Source: CBDCUC01 sp965222485 (lineage in GTDB: Bacteria; Pseudomonadota; Alphaproteobacteria; Rhizobiales; Hyphomicrobiaceae). Taken from it: a stretch of DNA of 64,000 bases. A program made the translations under genes and the position numbers. The DNA is taken from assembly GCA_965222485.1 (NCBI GenBank), contig CBDCUC010000039.1, forward strand, positions 558,001 to 622,000, written 5' to 3'. This document shows, in pieces, positions 18,809 to 28,091 of this stretch. Position 1 is the first letter of the stretch, and each line of letters opens with the position of its first letter. Under the pieces are notes generated by a model. The model ran no database searches. It was not told the DNA's origin and saw only the letters and a list, made by a program, of their open reading frames with translations.

Positions 18809-19609
18809 TTAGTTTTTTGATAGAGCCTGGCGCCGCTGCACTGTGATTTCGATTTTGCCATCGTTACGCGAGCGCAGAACATAGACCTGCTTGTCTGACG
18901 CCTGATACTCGGCCTTCAGCGTCGTCGATTTCGAGCCAATCTTGATCCTGGAGAAGGACAAAATGCCCGGGTGGCACGCGGAATGGGAAACGGAAAAGTT
19001 CGGTTTCAGGTCGTAGTTGTGACCGTCAAAGCCATACGTCACGGTAGCGGGTGAATCATTTGAGATTTGAAAGTCGTACTTCATCGAAATCGGGCGCCCG
19101 AACAGCTGAACCGAAATGTATTTCGGATCCTTGTCCGGCGCCTTTGCGACCGAGATCCCGATATCCGTGACGTTCGGATCAAGTAGGTTACGTCGGTGTC
19201 CGGGCGAATTCATCCAACCCTCGACGGCCTGTCGTGCAAGTGCATCGGCCTTAAAGCCCTGACTGTCCTGCGCCAATGCCAGATTTTCGGCAACCTGGCA
19301 GTACCGATAGCCAGCATTCTTTGCGCGCTCTGCCGGCAGACGGCCGTCGGCCTCATGTGAGAACCGTTCCGTCTTGGCCAGATAGCGCGCGTAAGCGCGC
19401 GCAGCGTTAGCCAGCTTTTTGTCCGACTTGACCGGTTTCAAGCCGTTCTGCCGGCGAAACTCGTTCGTCATCGCGAGGACATGCTGTTCAACGACTGCGA
19501 TGTTGGGAATATCTGGAGACATGGGCTGCGTGCTGAGATTCAAATCGGTCGCGAAAAAAGTACCATGAAACGTCAAAATTGCCATCAACGCCCATAACAC
19601 CGCAAACAC
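18809..19609 (-). CDS. CAP/SCP-domain secreted protein
   Basis: 266 residues. An N-terminal hydrophobic segment (about 2-20) acts as signal or anchor. The CAP domain runs to about residue 170: L-A-M-T-N-E-F-R-R-Q-N-G, A-R-A-Y-A-R-Y-L-A-K-T-x-x-F-S-H, V-A-E-N-L-A, and W-M-N-S-P-G-H-R-R-N-L-L-D-P, with the conserved His and Glu residues. A C-terminal beta-rich region of about 90 residues follows. Bacterial CAP proteins are extracytoplasmic and their activity is mostly unknown. Confidence 0.87.
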   Translation of the reverse strand: MFAVLWALMAILTFHGTFFATDLNLSTQPMSPDIPNIAVVEQHVLAMTNEFRRQNGLKPVKSDKKLANAARAYARYLAKTERFSHEADGRLPAERAKNAGYRYCQVAENLALAQDSQGFKADALARQAVEGWMNSPGHRRNLLDPNVTDIGISVAKAPDKDPKYISVQLFGRPISMKYDFQISNDSPATVTYGFDGHNYDLKPNFSVSHSACHPGILSFSRIKIGSKSTTLKAEYQASDKQVYVLRSRNDGKIEITVQRRQALSKN

Positions 19610-19724
19610 AGTTGCAGCTACGACACAGGACTGAATGCAAATTCAGGCTGGCAAGGTGCTTCCAACTTTATGACCCGATTGTGAGGCACGCTCACCCAAT
19701 TCGGACGGCTGAAGGGGGGTGGCC

Positions 19725-20306
19725 ATGACCAATCTGGTTTGCGATTTTTGCCTGAAGGCATCCAATGAGGTTGAAAAGCTATTGCCAGGAAGAGACGCCG
19801 CAATTTGCAATGAATGCCTGGCGTTTCTAAGCATCAAAATGGGGCTGTTGCCGCCGGCGGACCTAGGACCGGACAACGATGAGATTCCGGTGCGAGAACA
19901 ACTCGTTCACACGTTCACCCACACGTTGGAGCTTGAAGGGCACATAGACCAGAAGTACGACGTCTTCGTGCTTCAGTGTTTGCTCGACCTGCTGCGTTCG
20001 GAACATTGGGACGTTTCCATCGAACTGGCACGCCTAACCCGTTCAGACGGTTTTGTGCGCCGCACTGTGGCTGACTGCGGCACACGCTATGCGGTCGATC
20101 TTCTCATCCGGTCCAACGAACCATGCGCGCGCATCAAGCTGCAGCGGGCGCTGGAGGATCATTGGGCCCGCCTGACCTCGGCCAATACCCGCCTGTTGCA
20201 TGATATGGGAACGCGTAATTTGCTAGGCCCGCGCCTCGATAGCCTGGCAGCCTACCTCGTGCAAATGGCGGCACGCGGTGACCATTCGGAGGACTGGCAG
20301 AACTAG
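19725..20306 (+). CDS. ClpX-type C4 zinc-finger protein without AAA+ domain
   Basis: 193 residues. The N-terminus carries four zinc-binding cysteines C6-x2-C9 and C28-x2-C31 in the ClpX zinc-binding-domain pattern (C-D-F-C ... I-C-N-E-C-L). No Walker motifs follow. Residues 50-193 are a predicted helical domain I do not recognise, with L-L-D-L-L-R-S-E-H-W-D-V and repeated Leu/Arg heptads. In ClpX this finger dimerises and binds adaptors and substrates, so a ClpX-interacting regulator is a reasonable inference. The ATG at 19725 has AAGGGGGG five bases upstream; a GTG at 19719 is less likely. Confidence 0.8.
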   Translation: MTNLVCDFCLKASNEVEKLLPGRDAAICNECLAFLSIKMGLLPPADLGPDNDEIPVREQLVHTFTHTLELEGHIDQKYDVFVLQCLLDLLRSEHWDVSIELARLTRSDGFVRRTVADCGTRYAVDLLIRSNEPCARIKLQRALEDHWARLTSANTRLLHDMGTRNLLGPRLDSLAAYLVQMAARGDHSEDWQN

Positions 20307-20483
20307 CCACCGCTTGGCACCCAATGCGAAGGCAAAAGCCGTCGGTTCTACAGCTTGGGGCATTTGGCAGGGGTGCTTGAACAATGTGTCTCCAGCGATG
20401 GCAGGCGCTTTTTCGGTGCGTTGCTTGTGCTCCGGGCGTTGCGGGGACTTGAGCCACGCATGCGCGCGCGCTAACGGATAAGC

Positions 20484-22733
20484 ATGAGCGACAAACCGAT
20501 TCTGCCTGGCGGCCAGCCGATTGAGCCCGTTGACCTGAAAGATGCTCTCGAAGAGCGGTATCTAGCCTATGCCTTGTCCACCATCATGGGCCGGGCGCTA
20601 CCGGACGTTCGCGATGGGCTTAAACCAGTGCACCGGCGCATCCTATACGCCATGCGCGAACTGAAGCTCGACCCCAGTGCAGGCTATAAGAAGTGCGCCA
20701 AGATCGTCGGAGAGGTGATGGGTAACTACCACCCTCATGGCGACCAGGCGATCTATGACGCCCTGGTTCGATTGGCGCAAGGCTTTGCCGTGCGTTATCC
20801 GATGGTCGATGGCCAGGGCAACTTTGGCAATATCGACGGCGATAACGCCGCCGCTATGCGCTACACTGAAAGCAGGCTGACGCAGACCGCCAAGGATCTG
20901 CTCAATGGCATTGACGAAGACACGGTCGATTTCCGCGCCACCTATGACGAAAGCGGCAAGGAACCGGTCGTCCTGCCAGCCGCCTTCCCAAATCTACTGG
21001 CCAACGGTGCTGCCGGCATCGCCGTCGGGATGGCGACTAACATTCCGCCTCACAACGCCGAAGAGCTATGCAACGCACTTTTGCATCTGATCAAGCATCC
21101 TAATGCGAAGATTGAAAAGCTTGTTGAATTCATTCCCGGACCTGATTTTCCAACCGGCGGCATTCTGGTTGAACCGCGTGATCAGATTTTGGAAGCCTAC
21201 AGGACCGGGCGCGGTGGCTTTCGGCTACGGGCCAAGTGGGAGCGCGAGGATACCGGGCGCGGCACCTATCAAGTGGTCATTACCGAAATCCCCTATCAGG
21301 TGCAAAAGGCCAAATTGATAGAGAAGATCGCTGAACTTGTAAGCGACCGCAAACTGCCGCTGCTTGGCGATATTCGTGATGAAAGCGCAGAAGAGATCCG
21401 GCTCGTCATCGAGCCCAAGACACGTTCGATCGACCCTGTTCTTTTGATGGAAAGCTTGTTCCGTCTGACCGACCTGGAGATCCGCTTCGGTCTGAATATG
21501 AACGTGTTGTCGGCGGGGCAGATTCCGAATGTTCTGGGCTTGCGCGATGTCTTGAACCAGTGGTTGGCCCATCGCATCGAAGTTTTGGTTCGCCGTTCAC
21601 GTTTCCGATTGAACAAAATCGAGCACCGTTTGGAAGTGCTCGACGGCTACCTGATTGCCTTCCTCAATATCGATGAGATTATCCGCATTGTCCGCTTCGA
21701 GGATGAGCCCAAGAAAAAGCTCATGGCCACCTTCAAGCTGTCGGATGTGCAAGCGGAAGCCATCCTCAATTTGAGGCTGAAATCTTTGTCCCGTCTCGAA
21801 GAGATGGAAATTCGAGCCGAACACAAAAAGCTCTCCGCCGAACGCAAGCAGATCAAGGCGCTTCTTGCCAGTGAAGACCTGCAGTGGAAGCGTGTCGCCG
21901 AAGAAATTCGTGAAACGCGCGAACGCTACTCCTCTAAGACCGAGCTGGGCCGTCGCCGCACAACATTTGCAGACACGCCTCAAATAGACGTCGATCTCGA
22001 TCAGGCGTTCGTCGAGAAAGAGCCAATTACAATTGTCTTGTCCAAGAAGGGCTGGATACGCGCGCTCAAGGGCCACGCAGACGATACCGGCAAGTTTGAT
22101 TTCAAGCAGGGCGATGCCTTAAAGCGTGCACTGCACGCCCACACCACCGACAAAATCCTTATCCTGGCGTCCAATGGCAAGTTTTACACGCTTGAATGCA
22201 GTCAGTTGCCGGGCGGCCGCGGTCATGGTGAGCCGTTGCGTCTAATGGTGGACCTCGAACAGAACCACGACTTCGTCGAGGCGTTCGTCCATCAACCGGG
22301 CCGAAAGCTCCTTGTCGCATCGACCGCAGGGTATGGTTTCGTGGTTGCAGAGGATGAGGTCGTCGCGTCCACGCGAAAGGGCAAGCAGACCTTAAACGTG
22401 AGCGAACCTGACGAGGCCGCCCTGTGTATCCCGGCCGAGGGCGACATGATCGCAACGGTTGGCGAAAACCGCCGCATGCTGGTGTTCGATTTGGCGGAAG
22501 TAAATGAGTTGAGCCGCGGTAAGGGCGTCATACTGCAAAGGTTTAAAGATGGTGGCCTGTCAGACGCACGCGTGTTTGATCAAGACGAAGGTCTGACTTG
22601 GCTCGACAGCGCCGGTCGCACCTACACACTTTCGATAGATGAGCTTGCCGACTGGATCGGCGCTCGCTCACAGGCGGGGCGGATGGTGCCAAAGGGGTTT
22701 CCACGCTCCAACCGCTTTGGACCAGCTTTTTAG
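20484..22733 (+). CDS. parC: DNA topoisomerase IV subunit A
   Basis: 749 residues, ParC-sized. The breakage-reunion core is intact: G-R-A-L-P-D-V-R-D-G-L-K-P-V-H-R-R, catalytic Y127 in A-M-R-Y-T-E-S-R, and the D-G-Q-G-N-F-G loop. The C-terminal beta-pinwheel lacks the canonical GyrA box, supporting ParC over GyrA. With ParE it decatenates daughter chromosomes. In the quinolone-resistance region the motif is H-P-H-G-D-Q-A-I-Y-D, with Gln (Q88) where E. coli ParC has Ser80. The position after recO is the usual Rhizobiales one. Confidence 0.95.
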   Translation: MSDKPILPGGQPIEPVDLKDALEERYLAYALSTIMGRALPDVRDGLKPVHRRILYAMRELKLDPSAGYKKCAKIVGEVMGNYHPHGDQAIYDALVRLAQGFAVRYPMVDGQGNFGNIDGDNAAAMRYTESRLTQTAKDLLNGIDEDTVDFRATYDESGKEPVVLPAAFPNLLANGAAGIAVGMATNIPPHNAEELCNALLHLIKHPNAKIEKLVEFIPGPDFPTGGILVEPRDQILEAYRTGRGGFRLRAKWEREDTGRGTYQVVITEIPYQVQKAKLIEKIAELVSDRKLPLLGDIRDESAEEIRLVIEPKTRSIDPVLLMESLFRLTDLEIRFGLNMNVLSAGQIPNVLGLRDVLNQWLAHRIEVLVRRSRFRLNKIEHRLEVLDGYLIAFLNIDEIIRIVRFEDEPKKKLMATFKLSDVQAEAILNLRLKSLSRLEEMEIRAEHKKLSAERKQIKALLASEDLQWKRVAEEIRETRERYSSKTELGRRRTTFADTPQIDVDLDQAFVEKEPITIVLSKKGWIRALKGHADDTGKFDFKQGDALKRALHAHTTDKILILASNGKFYTLECSQLPGGRGHGEPLRLMVDLEQNHDFVEAFVHQPGRKLLVASTAGYGFVVAEDEVVASTRKGKQTLNVSEPDEAALCIPAEGDMIATVGENRRMLVFDLAEVNELSRGKGVILQRFKDGGLSDARVFDQDEGLTWLDSAGRTYTLSIDELADWIGARSQAGRMVPKGFPRSNRFGPAF

Positions 22734-22947
22734 GATTTCCCAAATCAGTTGTCTGAAGACGTAGACAATCGCGACGCAAAACGCGCGCGACCACCGCCCT
22801 GTGGCGTTTTCACGCTGCCGAGCTTACGGGCAACACCTTGATCTTTAAAGAGCTTGCGACTTGAAACGCACCAGCTTTCTTGCCATGGGTAGTCTTACCG
22901 ACCGTTGTTATTCGTCGGAAGCGTGAGGGAACCAGGGAATACGCGTT

Positions 22948-23403
22948 TTGGCAGGAAGGGCGGCAATATTCGCGCTGCTAGTCGTTGTTTGGTGTCAGCA
23001 GTCACCGCTGCATATCGGGGCGGAAGCGGCCACTTGTGCACGCGGCGACTTTGAGGCTGTTGTCGATGCCGCTGCTGCTGCGTTGCGCCAGCTCAACCAA
23101 GACAACAAACCGGCATTCCAGAAGAAGCTGCGTCAGCTACGCGACAAGAACGGGTGGACCCACGACCAGTTTATGGTCGAGGCGGCACCATATGTCCGTG
23201 ATGACGAAATTAGCGTTTACGATCGCAAGACCCAGGACCTGCTCACTACAATTGCAACCTTGGGCCAAGAAGGTGCTGAAGCGGCCGAACCCGACTGCAC
23301 CCTTCTCACCGGCCTACGCACGAGCATGGAAGACCTAGTGGTCACACAACGCAAAAAATGGGCGTACATGTTCAAGAAGCTTGACGACGCATTGGCTAAA
23401 TAA
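22948..23403 (+). CDS. secreted hypothetical protein
   Basis: 151 residues starting at TTG, preceded by AGGGAA. It has an N-terminal signal peptide (about 1-28, ending A-E-A-A) and then a mainly helical mature protein rich in Asp, Ala and Lys, with two cysteines (C30 in A-T-C-A-R, and C in E-P-D-C-T) that could form a disulfide. I do not recognise a family. It stands between parC and the convergent bpt gene. Confidence 0.68.
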   Translation: MAGRAAIFALLVVVWCQQSPLHIGAEAATCARGDFEAVVDAAAAALRQLNQDNKPAFQKKLRQLRDKNGWTHDQFMVEAAPYVRDDEISVYDRKTQDLLTTIATLGQEGAEAAEPDCTLLTGLRTSMEDLVVTQRKKWAYMFKKLDDALAK

Positions 23404-23504
23404 TCTGGTGCCAAGCGACGACGCCGCAGCAGCGCCGGTTTTGGCGCGCATCTATCAACTTCGATACGCCAACCTGCACGCTCGCGCCGACGCGAAAGGC
23501 CACA

Positions 23505-24254
23505 CTACTTTTCAGCACGCTCCCAGCCATCCGGTCGCAGGAACTCTAGCGGTTGAAAGCGTGTCTTGTAGCTCATCTTGGCCGAACCCTCGATCCAATA
23601 ACCAAGATACAAATACGGCAGGCCAAGGCGCCGTGCGCGCTCGATATGCTCCAAGATCATGTACGTACCCAGACTGCGCCCAATGTCTTCAGGCTCGAAA
23701 AAGCTGTAGACCATCGAGATGCCGTCCGAAAGCCTGTCACACAGCGCAACCGCTTTGAGCGGCCATTCGTGAGCGGGTGTCTCCAGAGGTTGCTCAGGTT
23801 TTAAGCGATACTCCGTCAGGAACGTTTCGATGACGCTATCCTCAACCATCATCGCATAGTCCATCACGGTCATGTCGGCCATGCCGCCGTCCTGATGGCG
23901 ATGGTCGATGTATGAGCGAAACAGAGAATACTGCTCTGACGTGGGTGCGGCAGCTACGCGGGCACTGCGCAGGTCGCGGTTTTTCGCTGAGATACGCCGC
24001 ATGTTGCGCGTCGGTGCGAATTCATCGACGACAACGCGCACGGAGACGCATGCTTGACAGCCAACGCAATACGGCATGTAGGCAATGTTCTGCGAGCGTC
24101 GAAAGCCTCCCTTCAAGAGATTGTCTATGAGGCCGCGAGGTTTGTCATGCGTAAGGTGCGTGAAGAGCTTGCGCTCAAGCCGACCCTCCAGATAGGGACA
24201 GGGCTGCGGAGCCGTGACATAGAATTCGGGAAAATGTTTCTGTTGTTCCGTCAT
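23505..24254 (-). CDS. bpt: aspartate/glutamate leucyltransferase (arginyltransferase-like)
   Basis: 249 residues of the ATE/Bpt family. It transfers an amino acid from aminoacyl-tRNA to N-terminal acidic residues, marking proteins for ClpS/ClpAP by the N-end rule. Visible hallmarks are C-P-Y-L-E-G-R-L-E-R near the start, Y-M-P-Y-C-V-G-C-Q-A-C-V-S-V-R-V, and S-Y-K-T-R-F-Q-P-L-E near the C-terminus. The first cysteine-containing region binds a metal or haem in homologues. Whether the donor is leucyl- or arginyl-tRNA cannot be read from sequence alone. Confidence 0.92.
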   Translation of the reverse strand: MTEQQKHFPEFYVTAPQPCPYLEGRLERKLFTHLTHDKPRGLIDNLLKGGFRRSQNIAYMPYCVGCQACVSVRVVVDEFAPTRNMRRISAKNRDLRSARVAAAPTSEQYSLFRSYIDHRHQDGGMADMTVMDYAMMVEDSVIETFLTEYRLKPEQPLETPAHEWPLKAVALCDRLSDGISMVYSFFEPEDIGRSLGTYMILEHIERARRLGLPYLYLGYWIEGSAKMSYKTRFQPLEFLRPDGWERAEK

Positions 24255-24724
24255 TCAGTGTTGGGCTCCTCCGGGTTTGCAATCCTTGCGCCCCCAATGG
24301 CAGAAAATTCCGCACGCCGATCATATGCACTCCCGGTGCGCATTTGGTAAACGGCCATGATACCAGCCTAGCAGATGTCGCAAAAGCGCCCGTTGGGCCA
24401 TTAGCCTCGCCATGCAGGTCTGCCGGCCAGTGCCATCTCATGATAAGTGTGCCGGCGTAGGGCGATCAAGTGCTCACCGCTGAGCAGCGCAAGACTTGGA
24501 TTTTGGGGCGGCGTCTGCCATATGCAAGTAAATCAAATCGAGCATTAAGGGCCGACGAATGGGCGTTCTGCTACCCGCATCGAAGGCCGGGCTGACCGCC
24601 TAGCCCCCTCGTTTCAATACGCATTGCCGGGCACCCCGCGCGGCTCACCCGAAGGTGACTTGCCTGTCATAGTGCGATGACGCATCACAACGCTTTGGCA
24701 AATGATTTCGTGAGGCATAGATCG
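24255..24724. other. divergent bpt/arsM intergenic region
   Basis: About 470 bases between divergent starts; no RNA gene, no clear ArsR-type operator and no conserved repeat seen. A GAGG sits about nine bases ahead of the chosen methyltransferase start at 24725. An ATG 16 codons upstream in the same frame lacks a ribosome site. Confidence 0.4.
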
Positions 24725-25804
24725 ATGAACGTAGAAGTAGTCCGGGATTATTACGGCAAGGTTCTTGAGACCAGCGATGATCTCAAAACGGATGCTTGCT
24801 GCACGCCCGCAGGCTTGCCCGACTACCTCAAGCATGCACTTGCCAATGTCCATGACGAGGTTTTGGCCAAGTACTACGGCTGCGGCCTCGTGCTGCCTGA
24901 GGCACTGGAAGGTATGCGCATCCTTGACCTTGGTTGCGGTTCCGGTCGCGATGTTTATGCGCTTGCCCAACTCGTTGGCGAAGGGGGCGAGGTTGTCGGT
25001 GTCGACATGACGCCGGAGCAGCTCTCTGTCGCCAAATCTCACGTAGATTGGCATAAGAACAAATTCGGCTTTGCCAAGACAAACACCCGCTTCTTATCCG
25101 GCTATATCGAAAAGCTGACGGAGCTCGCTCTCAAGCCGGGATCGTTCGACATTGTCGTCTCCAACTGCGTGATCAACCTGTCGACAGACAAGCTGGCCGT
25201 ATTGAGGGGAGCCTACGAACTCCTGAAGCCTGGCGGTGAAATTTATTTCGCCGACGTTTATGCCGACCGGCGCCTGTCAGACGCGGTGCGTAATGATCCA
25301 GTTCTTCTTGGTGAATGCCTCGGTGGTGCGCTCTACTGGAATGACTTTCTCGATATTGCCCGCAAAGCAGGCTTTTCAGATCCACGTCTTGTGACTTCAC
25401 GGCCATTGGAAATCTCTGACACGGCGCTACACGAAAAACTGGGTGCTGCGCAATTTTCCTCTGCGACGTATCGGCTATTCAAATTGGATGACCTTGAGGC
25501 GGGATGTGAAAACTACGGGCAGACCGTGATTTATCGGGGCGGTGTGGATCACCACGAGGCAGTGTTGCAGCTGGACGCCCACCATTCGATAAAGCGCGGT
25601 GAGATATTCCCGGTATGTGGAAACACCTGGCGCATGCTGCACGACACGCGCTTTAAGCCGTACTTTGAGTTCATAGGTACGTTCGACCACCACTACGGCG
25701 TTTTCCCCGGATGCGGCGGGAATAATCCGTTTGTCCCGACGGCGCCTTTATCGGCGGGACTGACCAATGCGCCGGCGCAAGAACCCGCAGGATCTTGCTG
25801 CTAG
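24725..25804 (+). CDS. arsM: ArsM-type arsenite S-adenosylmethionine methyltransferase
   Basis: 359 residues. The Rossmann SAM-binding motif is I-L-D-L-G-C-G-S-G-R-D (66-76). Cysteines C25 (D-A-C-C), C53 (Y-Y-G-C-G), C148 (S-N-C-V-I-N-L-S) and C198 (G-E-C-L-G-G-A-L) match the four conserved As(III)-binding cysteines of algal ArsM. The 28- and 50-residue spacings between the first and last pairs are the same. It should methylate arsenite to methylated, partly volatile arsenicals. It ends in a Gly-Ser-Cys-Cys tail. No arsR, arsB or arsC is adjacent, so its regulation is not visible. Confidence 0.85.
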   Translation: MNVEVVRDYYGKVLETSDDLKTDACCTPAGLPDYLKHALANVHDEVLAKYYGCGLVLPEALEGMRILDLGCGSGRDVYALAQLVGEGGEVVGVDMTPEQLSVAKSHVDWHKNKFGFAKTNTRFLSGYIEKLTELALKPGSFDIVVSNCVINLSTDKLAVLRGAYELLKPGGEIYFADVYADRRLSDAVRNDPVLLGECLGGALYWNDFLDIARKAGFSDPRLVTSRPLEISDTALHEKLGAAQFSSATYRLFKLDDLEAGCENYGQTVIYRGGVDHHEAVLQLDAHHSIKRGEIFPVCGNTWRMLHDTRFKPYFEFIGTFDHHYGVFPGCGGNNPFVPTAPLSAGLTNAPAQEPAGSCC

Positions 25805-25817
25805 CGCGAGATCCTGC
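25787..25817 (+). terminator. possible terminator hairpin after arsM
   Basis: Perfect 9-bp inverted repeat (GCAGGATCT at 25787-25795, AGATCCTGC at 25809-25817) with a 13-base loop spanning the stop codon. The downstream sequence is A-rich rather than T-rich on this strand, so it is not a textbook intrinsic terminator. Confidence 0.4.
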
Positions 25818-25917
25818 TTCATCAAAATCAAAAAAAACTGGCAAGCGGCACCGGCTGCAGGCGCAATTACACTTGTGCCCGGCTAAGTAGCGGAAGTTAT
25901 CGTAGTCGCAGGTGGCT

Positions 25918-26154
25918 TCAGATTTCGCTTGCGGGAACAGCAACCTCGACGGGTTTGCTGCTCGCGCGCGCATCTTCGGCGCGGGCATCGAGATTTGGAT
26001 CGATCGTAGCGTGCAGCAGCCACGCGATGCCGCCGACCGAGACCGCCAGAATGCAAATACCAATGAGTGCGCGCTTAAGGGCCCAGCCAATCGTCAGATA
26101 GTCAGTGGAACTACCCTGCGCCGCTCTGGCACCAGGCGTTGTGTTGGCTAGCAT
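25918..26154 (-). CDS. small single-span membrane protein
   Basis: 78 residues with one clear membrane helix (about 30-48, A-L-I-G-I-C-I-L-A-V-S-V-G-G-I-A) and a short acidic/basic tail. An AGAGGGAC ribosome site directly precedes the ATG. It is downstream of the acyl-CoA ligase gene on the same strand, about 240 bases away. No family recognised. Confidence 0.6.
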   Translation of the reverse strand: MLANTTPGARAAQGSSTDYLTIGWALKRALIGICILAVSVGGIAWLLHATIDPNLDARAEDARASSKPVEVAVPASEI

Positions 26155-26393
26155 GTGTCCCTCTATTTCTACGCCTACTAAACCCAGGCGATAGGGTTGT
26201 TATTGGCCGCATCGCCGGCAGGCGACGTTTCCCCGTAGAGTATTTTCATGCCGAAATGAGGGGGGGCGGGTCAAGTCAATCACGGCCCCTGGGGGTGGCA
26301 ATCGGGCCGACCGTGTTAACCGTGCAACGCTTTGGACCCAGATGCGTAGGAAATTTAAGGAAAACACCCCGGGAGCTCCCAAGTCACCGGTAT

Positions 26394-27977
26394 TTACAGC
26401 AGGGTACGCGCCTTGCTCACCATGGTGCGGGTTGCAGCAAAATCGACCTTCCCCGATCCGAGCACCGGAATGGCGGAGACGACCAGAACGGCTTTCGGCA
26501 CCCATAGCTCTGAAAACCCCTGTTTGCGCGCGTAGGCCAGAAGCTCCGCCTTATCAGCAGAGGGTTCATCGGTCGCCAGTAGGAGCTGCTCACCCTTGCG
26601 TTGGTCTGGCAGGTTGACGGCAACATGCTGTGCATTGGGCCACAGCCCTGATGCCATCGCCTCGACAGCCGCAAGTGACACCATTTCACCGCCGATCTTG
26701 GCAAATCGTTTGGCGCGGCCCCTGATCGTTATGAAGCCATCAGAAATCTCAACAATATCGCCGGTATCGTGCCAGCCGTCGCCCAGCGGTATCACCCTGC
26801 CCGGCCTGTCGGCCAGTATGTAACCGGCCATCACATTGGGCCCGCGCACATAAAGGCGTCCGCCGGACTCTATGCCTTCGACCGGTTCAAGCCGGGTCTC
26901 GATCAACGGCAGCGCGCGCCCGACGCTGCCGACCCGGCTGGCGTTTGGGAGATTTACGGCAATGACCGGCGAACATTCCGTCGCGCCGTAGCCTTCCAGG
27001 ATCTCGGTCCCATATTTTCTCCAAGCCTCGCGTGTGCGCTCGCGTACGCGTTCCGCACCAGCCACGACAATGCGCACGCTATCAAGCTGACCGGGTTCGG
27101 CTGCACGCGCATAGCCCGTCAGGAATGTGTCGGTCGCCAACAGGAATGTAGCTTTGGTGCGAGCAATTTCGCGCACGACCTGCTTGTAATGCAGCGGACT
27201 TGGATAGAGCACGGTTTTCATACCGTTCAGGATAGGCATCAATGTCGCCGCTGTCAGACCGAACGAATGAAACATTGGTAACGGGTTTAACACCACGTCA
27301 GCATCGGACAGTGCGTCCGACCCATGTGAGAATATTTGCTTAGCATTCGCGACCAAGTTTTGATTCGACAGAACGACGCCCTTCGGAACACCTTCCGTCC
27401 CGGACGTAAAGAGGATGGCGGCTGCCGCATTGGGGTCCGCACCCTGGGATCGGGCAAACGCCCGAGCGCGCAGAGATCGCCAAAACCCGACAAATTTTTG
27501 CCAAGCGCCGATGCTTGTACGAACGTCCTCCAGATACATGATTTCGATTTTGCGGCCCGGTTTGTCTCGCGCTGTTGTGATGGCATTTATGACATCATCG
27601 AGTTGCGCTGCCTCTACAAACCGACGCGACGTAACAACTCTAGATATTTCAGCCGTTGTGACGGCGGAGGCGACGTTTCGCGGGCCTGACGTAAAATTCA
27701 GGATGCATGACGGTCGCGCAAAGGCATTGAGACCAAAAAGAGTAACGGCCATTGCTGTGATGTTGGGAAGCAATACACCGACAGCTTCACGCGGTTTTGT
27801 GCCCCGCGATAGTTGGGCGCCCAGCACAAGACTGGCGAGAACAAGCCGCTTGTAGCTCAACGACTGGCGCTCGCTGTCCTCCAGTATGACCTTGTCCGGT
27901 CCATGCGTCTTGGCTGCGTCAAGCAACGCCAAAAACAAGCTGGTGTTGATCTCATCTCGTGAAAGCTTCGCAACCAT
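26394..27977 (-). CDS. AMP-dependent acyl-CoA/acyl-ACP synthetase-like ligase
   Basis: 527-residue adenylate-forming enzyme. The P-loop motif is I-L-F-T-S-G-T-E-G-V-P-K-G-V, followed by G-Y-G-A-T-E-C-S-P-V, then D-G-W-H-D-T-G-D-I and R-G-R-A-K-R-F-A-K-I-G-G-E, with the hinge and a lysine near the C-terminus. The first 100 residues (L-P-N-I-T-A-M-A-V-T-L-F-G-L-N-A, then L-N-F-T-S-G) resemble the ligase half of Aas. The acyltransferase half of Aas is absent. It probably activates long-chain fatty acids to CoA or ACP; the substrate is uncertain. Confidence 0.85.
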   Translation of the reverse strand: MVAKLSRDEINTSLFLALLDAAKTHGPDKVILEDSERQSLSYKRLVLASLVLGAQLSRGTKPREAVGVLLPNITAMAVTLFGLNAFARPSCILNFTSGPRNVASAVTTAEISRVVTSRRFVEAAQLDDVINAITTARDKPGRKIEIMYLEDVRTSIGAWQKFVGFWRSLRARAFARSQGADPNAAAAILFTSGTEGVPKGVVLSNQNLVANAKQIFSHGSDALSDADVVLNPLPMFHSFGLTAATLMPILNGMKTVLYPSPLHYKQVVREIARTKATFLLATDTFLTGYARAAEPGQLDSVRIVVAGAERVRERTREAWRKYGTEILEGYGATECSPVIAVNLPNASRVGSVGRALPLIETRLEPVEGIESGGRLYVRGPNVMAGYILADRPGRVIPLGDGWHDTGDIVEISDGFITIRGRAKRFAKIGGEMVSLAAVEAMASGLWPNAQHVAVNLPDQRKGEQLLLATDEPSADKAELLAYARKQGFSELWVPKAVLVVSAIPVLGSGKVDFAATRTMVSKARTLL

Positions 27978-28091
27978 TCATCGCGCTCTGCAAACTATGT
28001 GGCCTTACCACTCCCACCGGAGATGTTTGCGACCCAAAAAAGGAACAAACACCAAACAGCCCGCACCTATCGTTTGTTACGTGCGCTTCTG

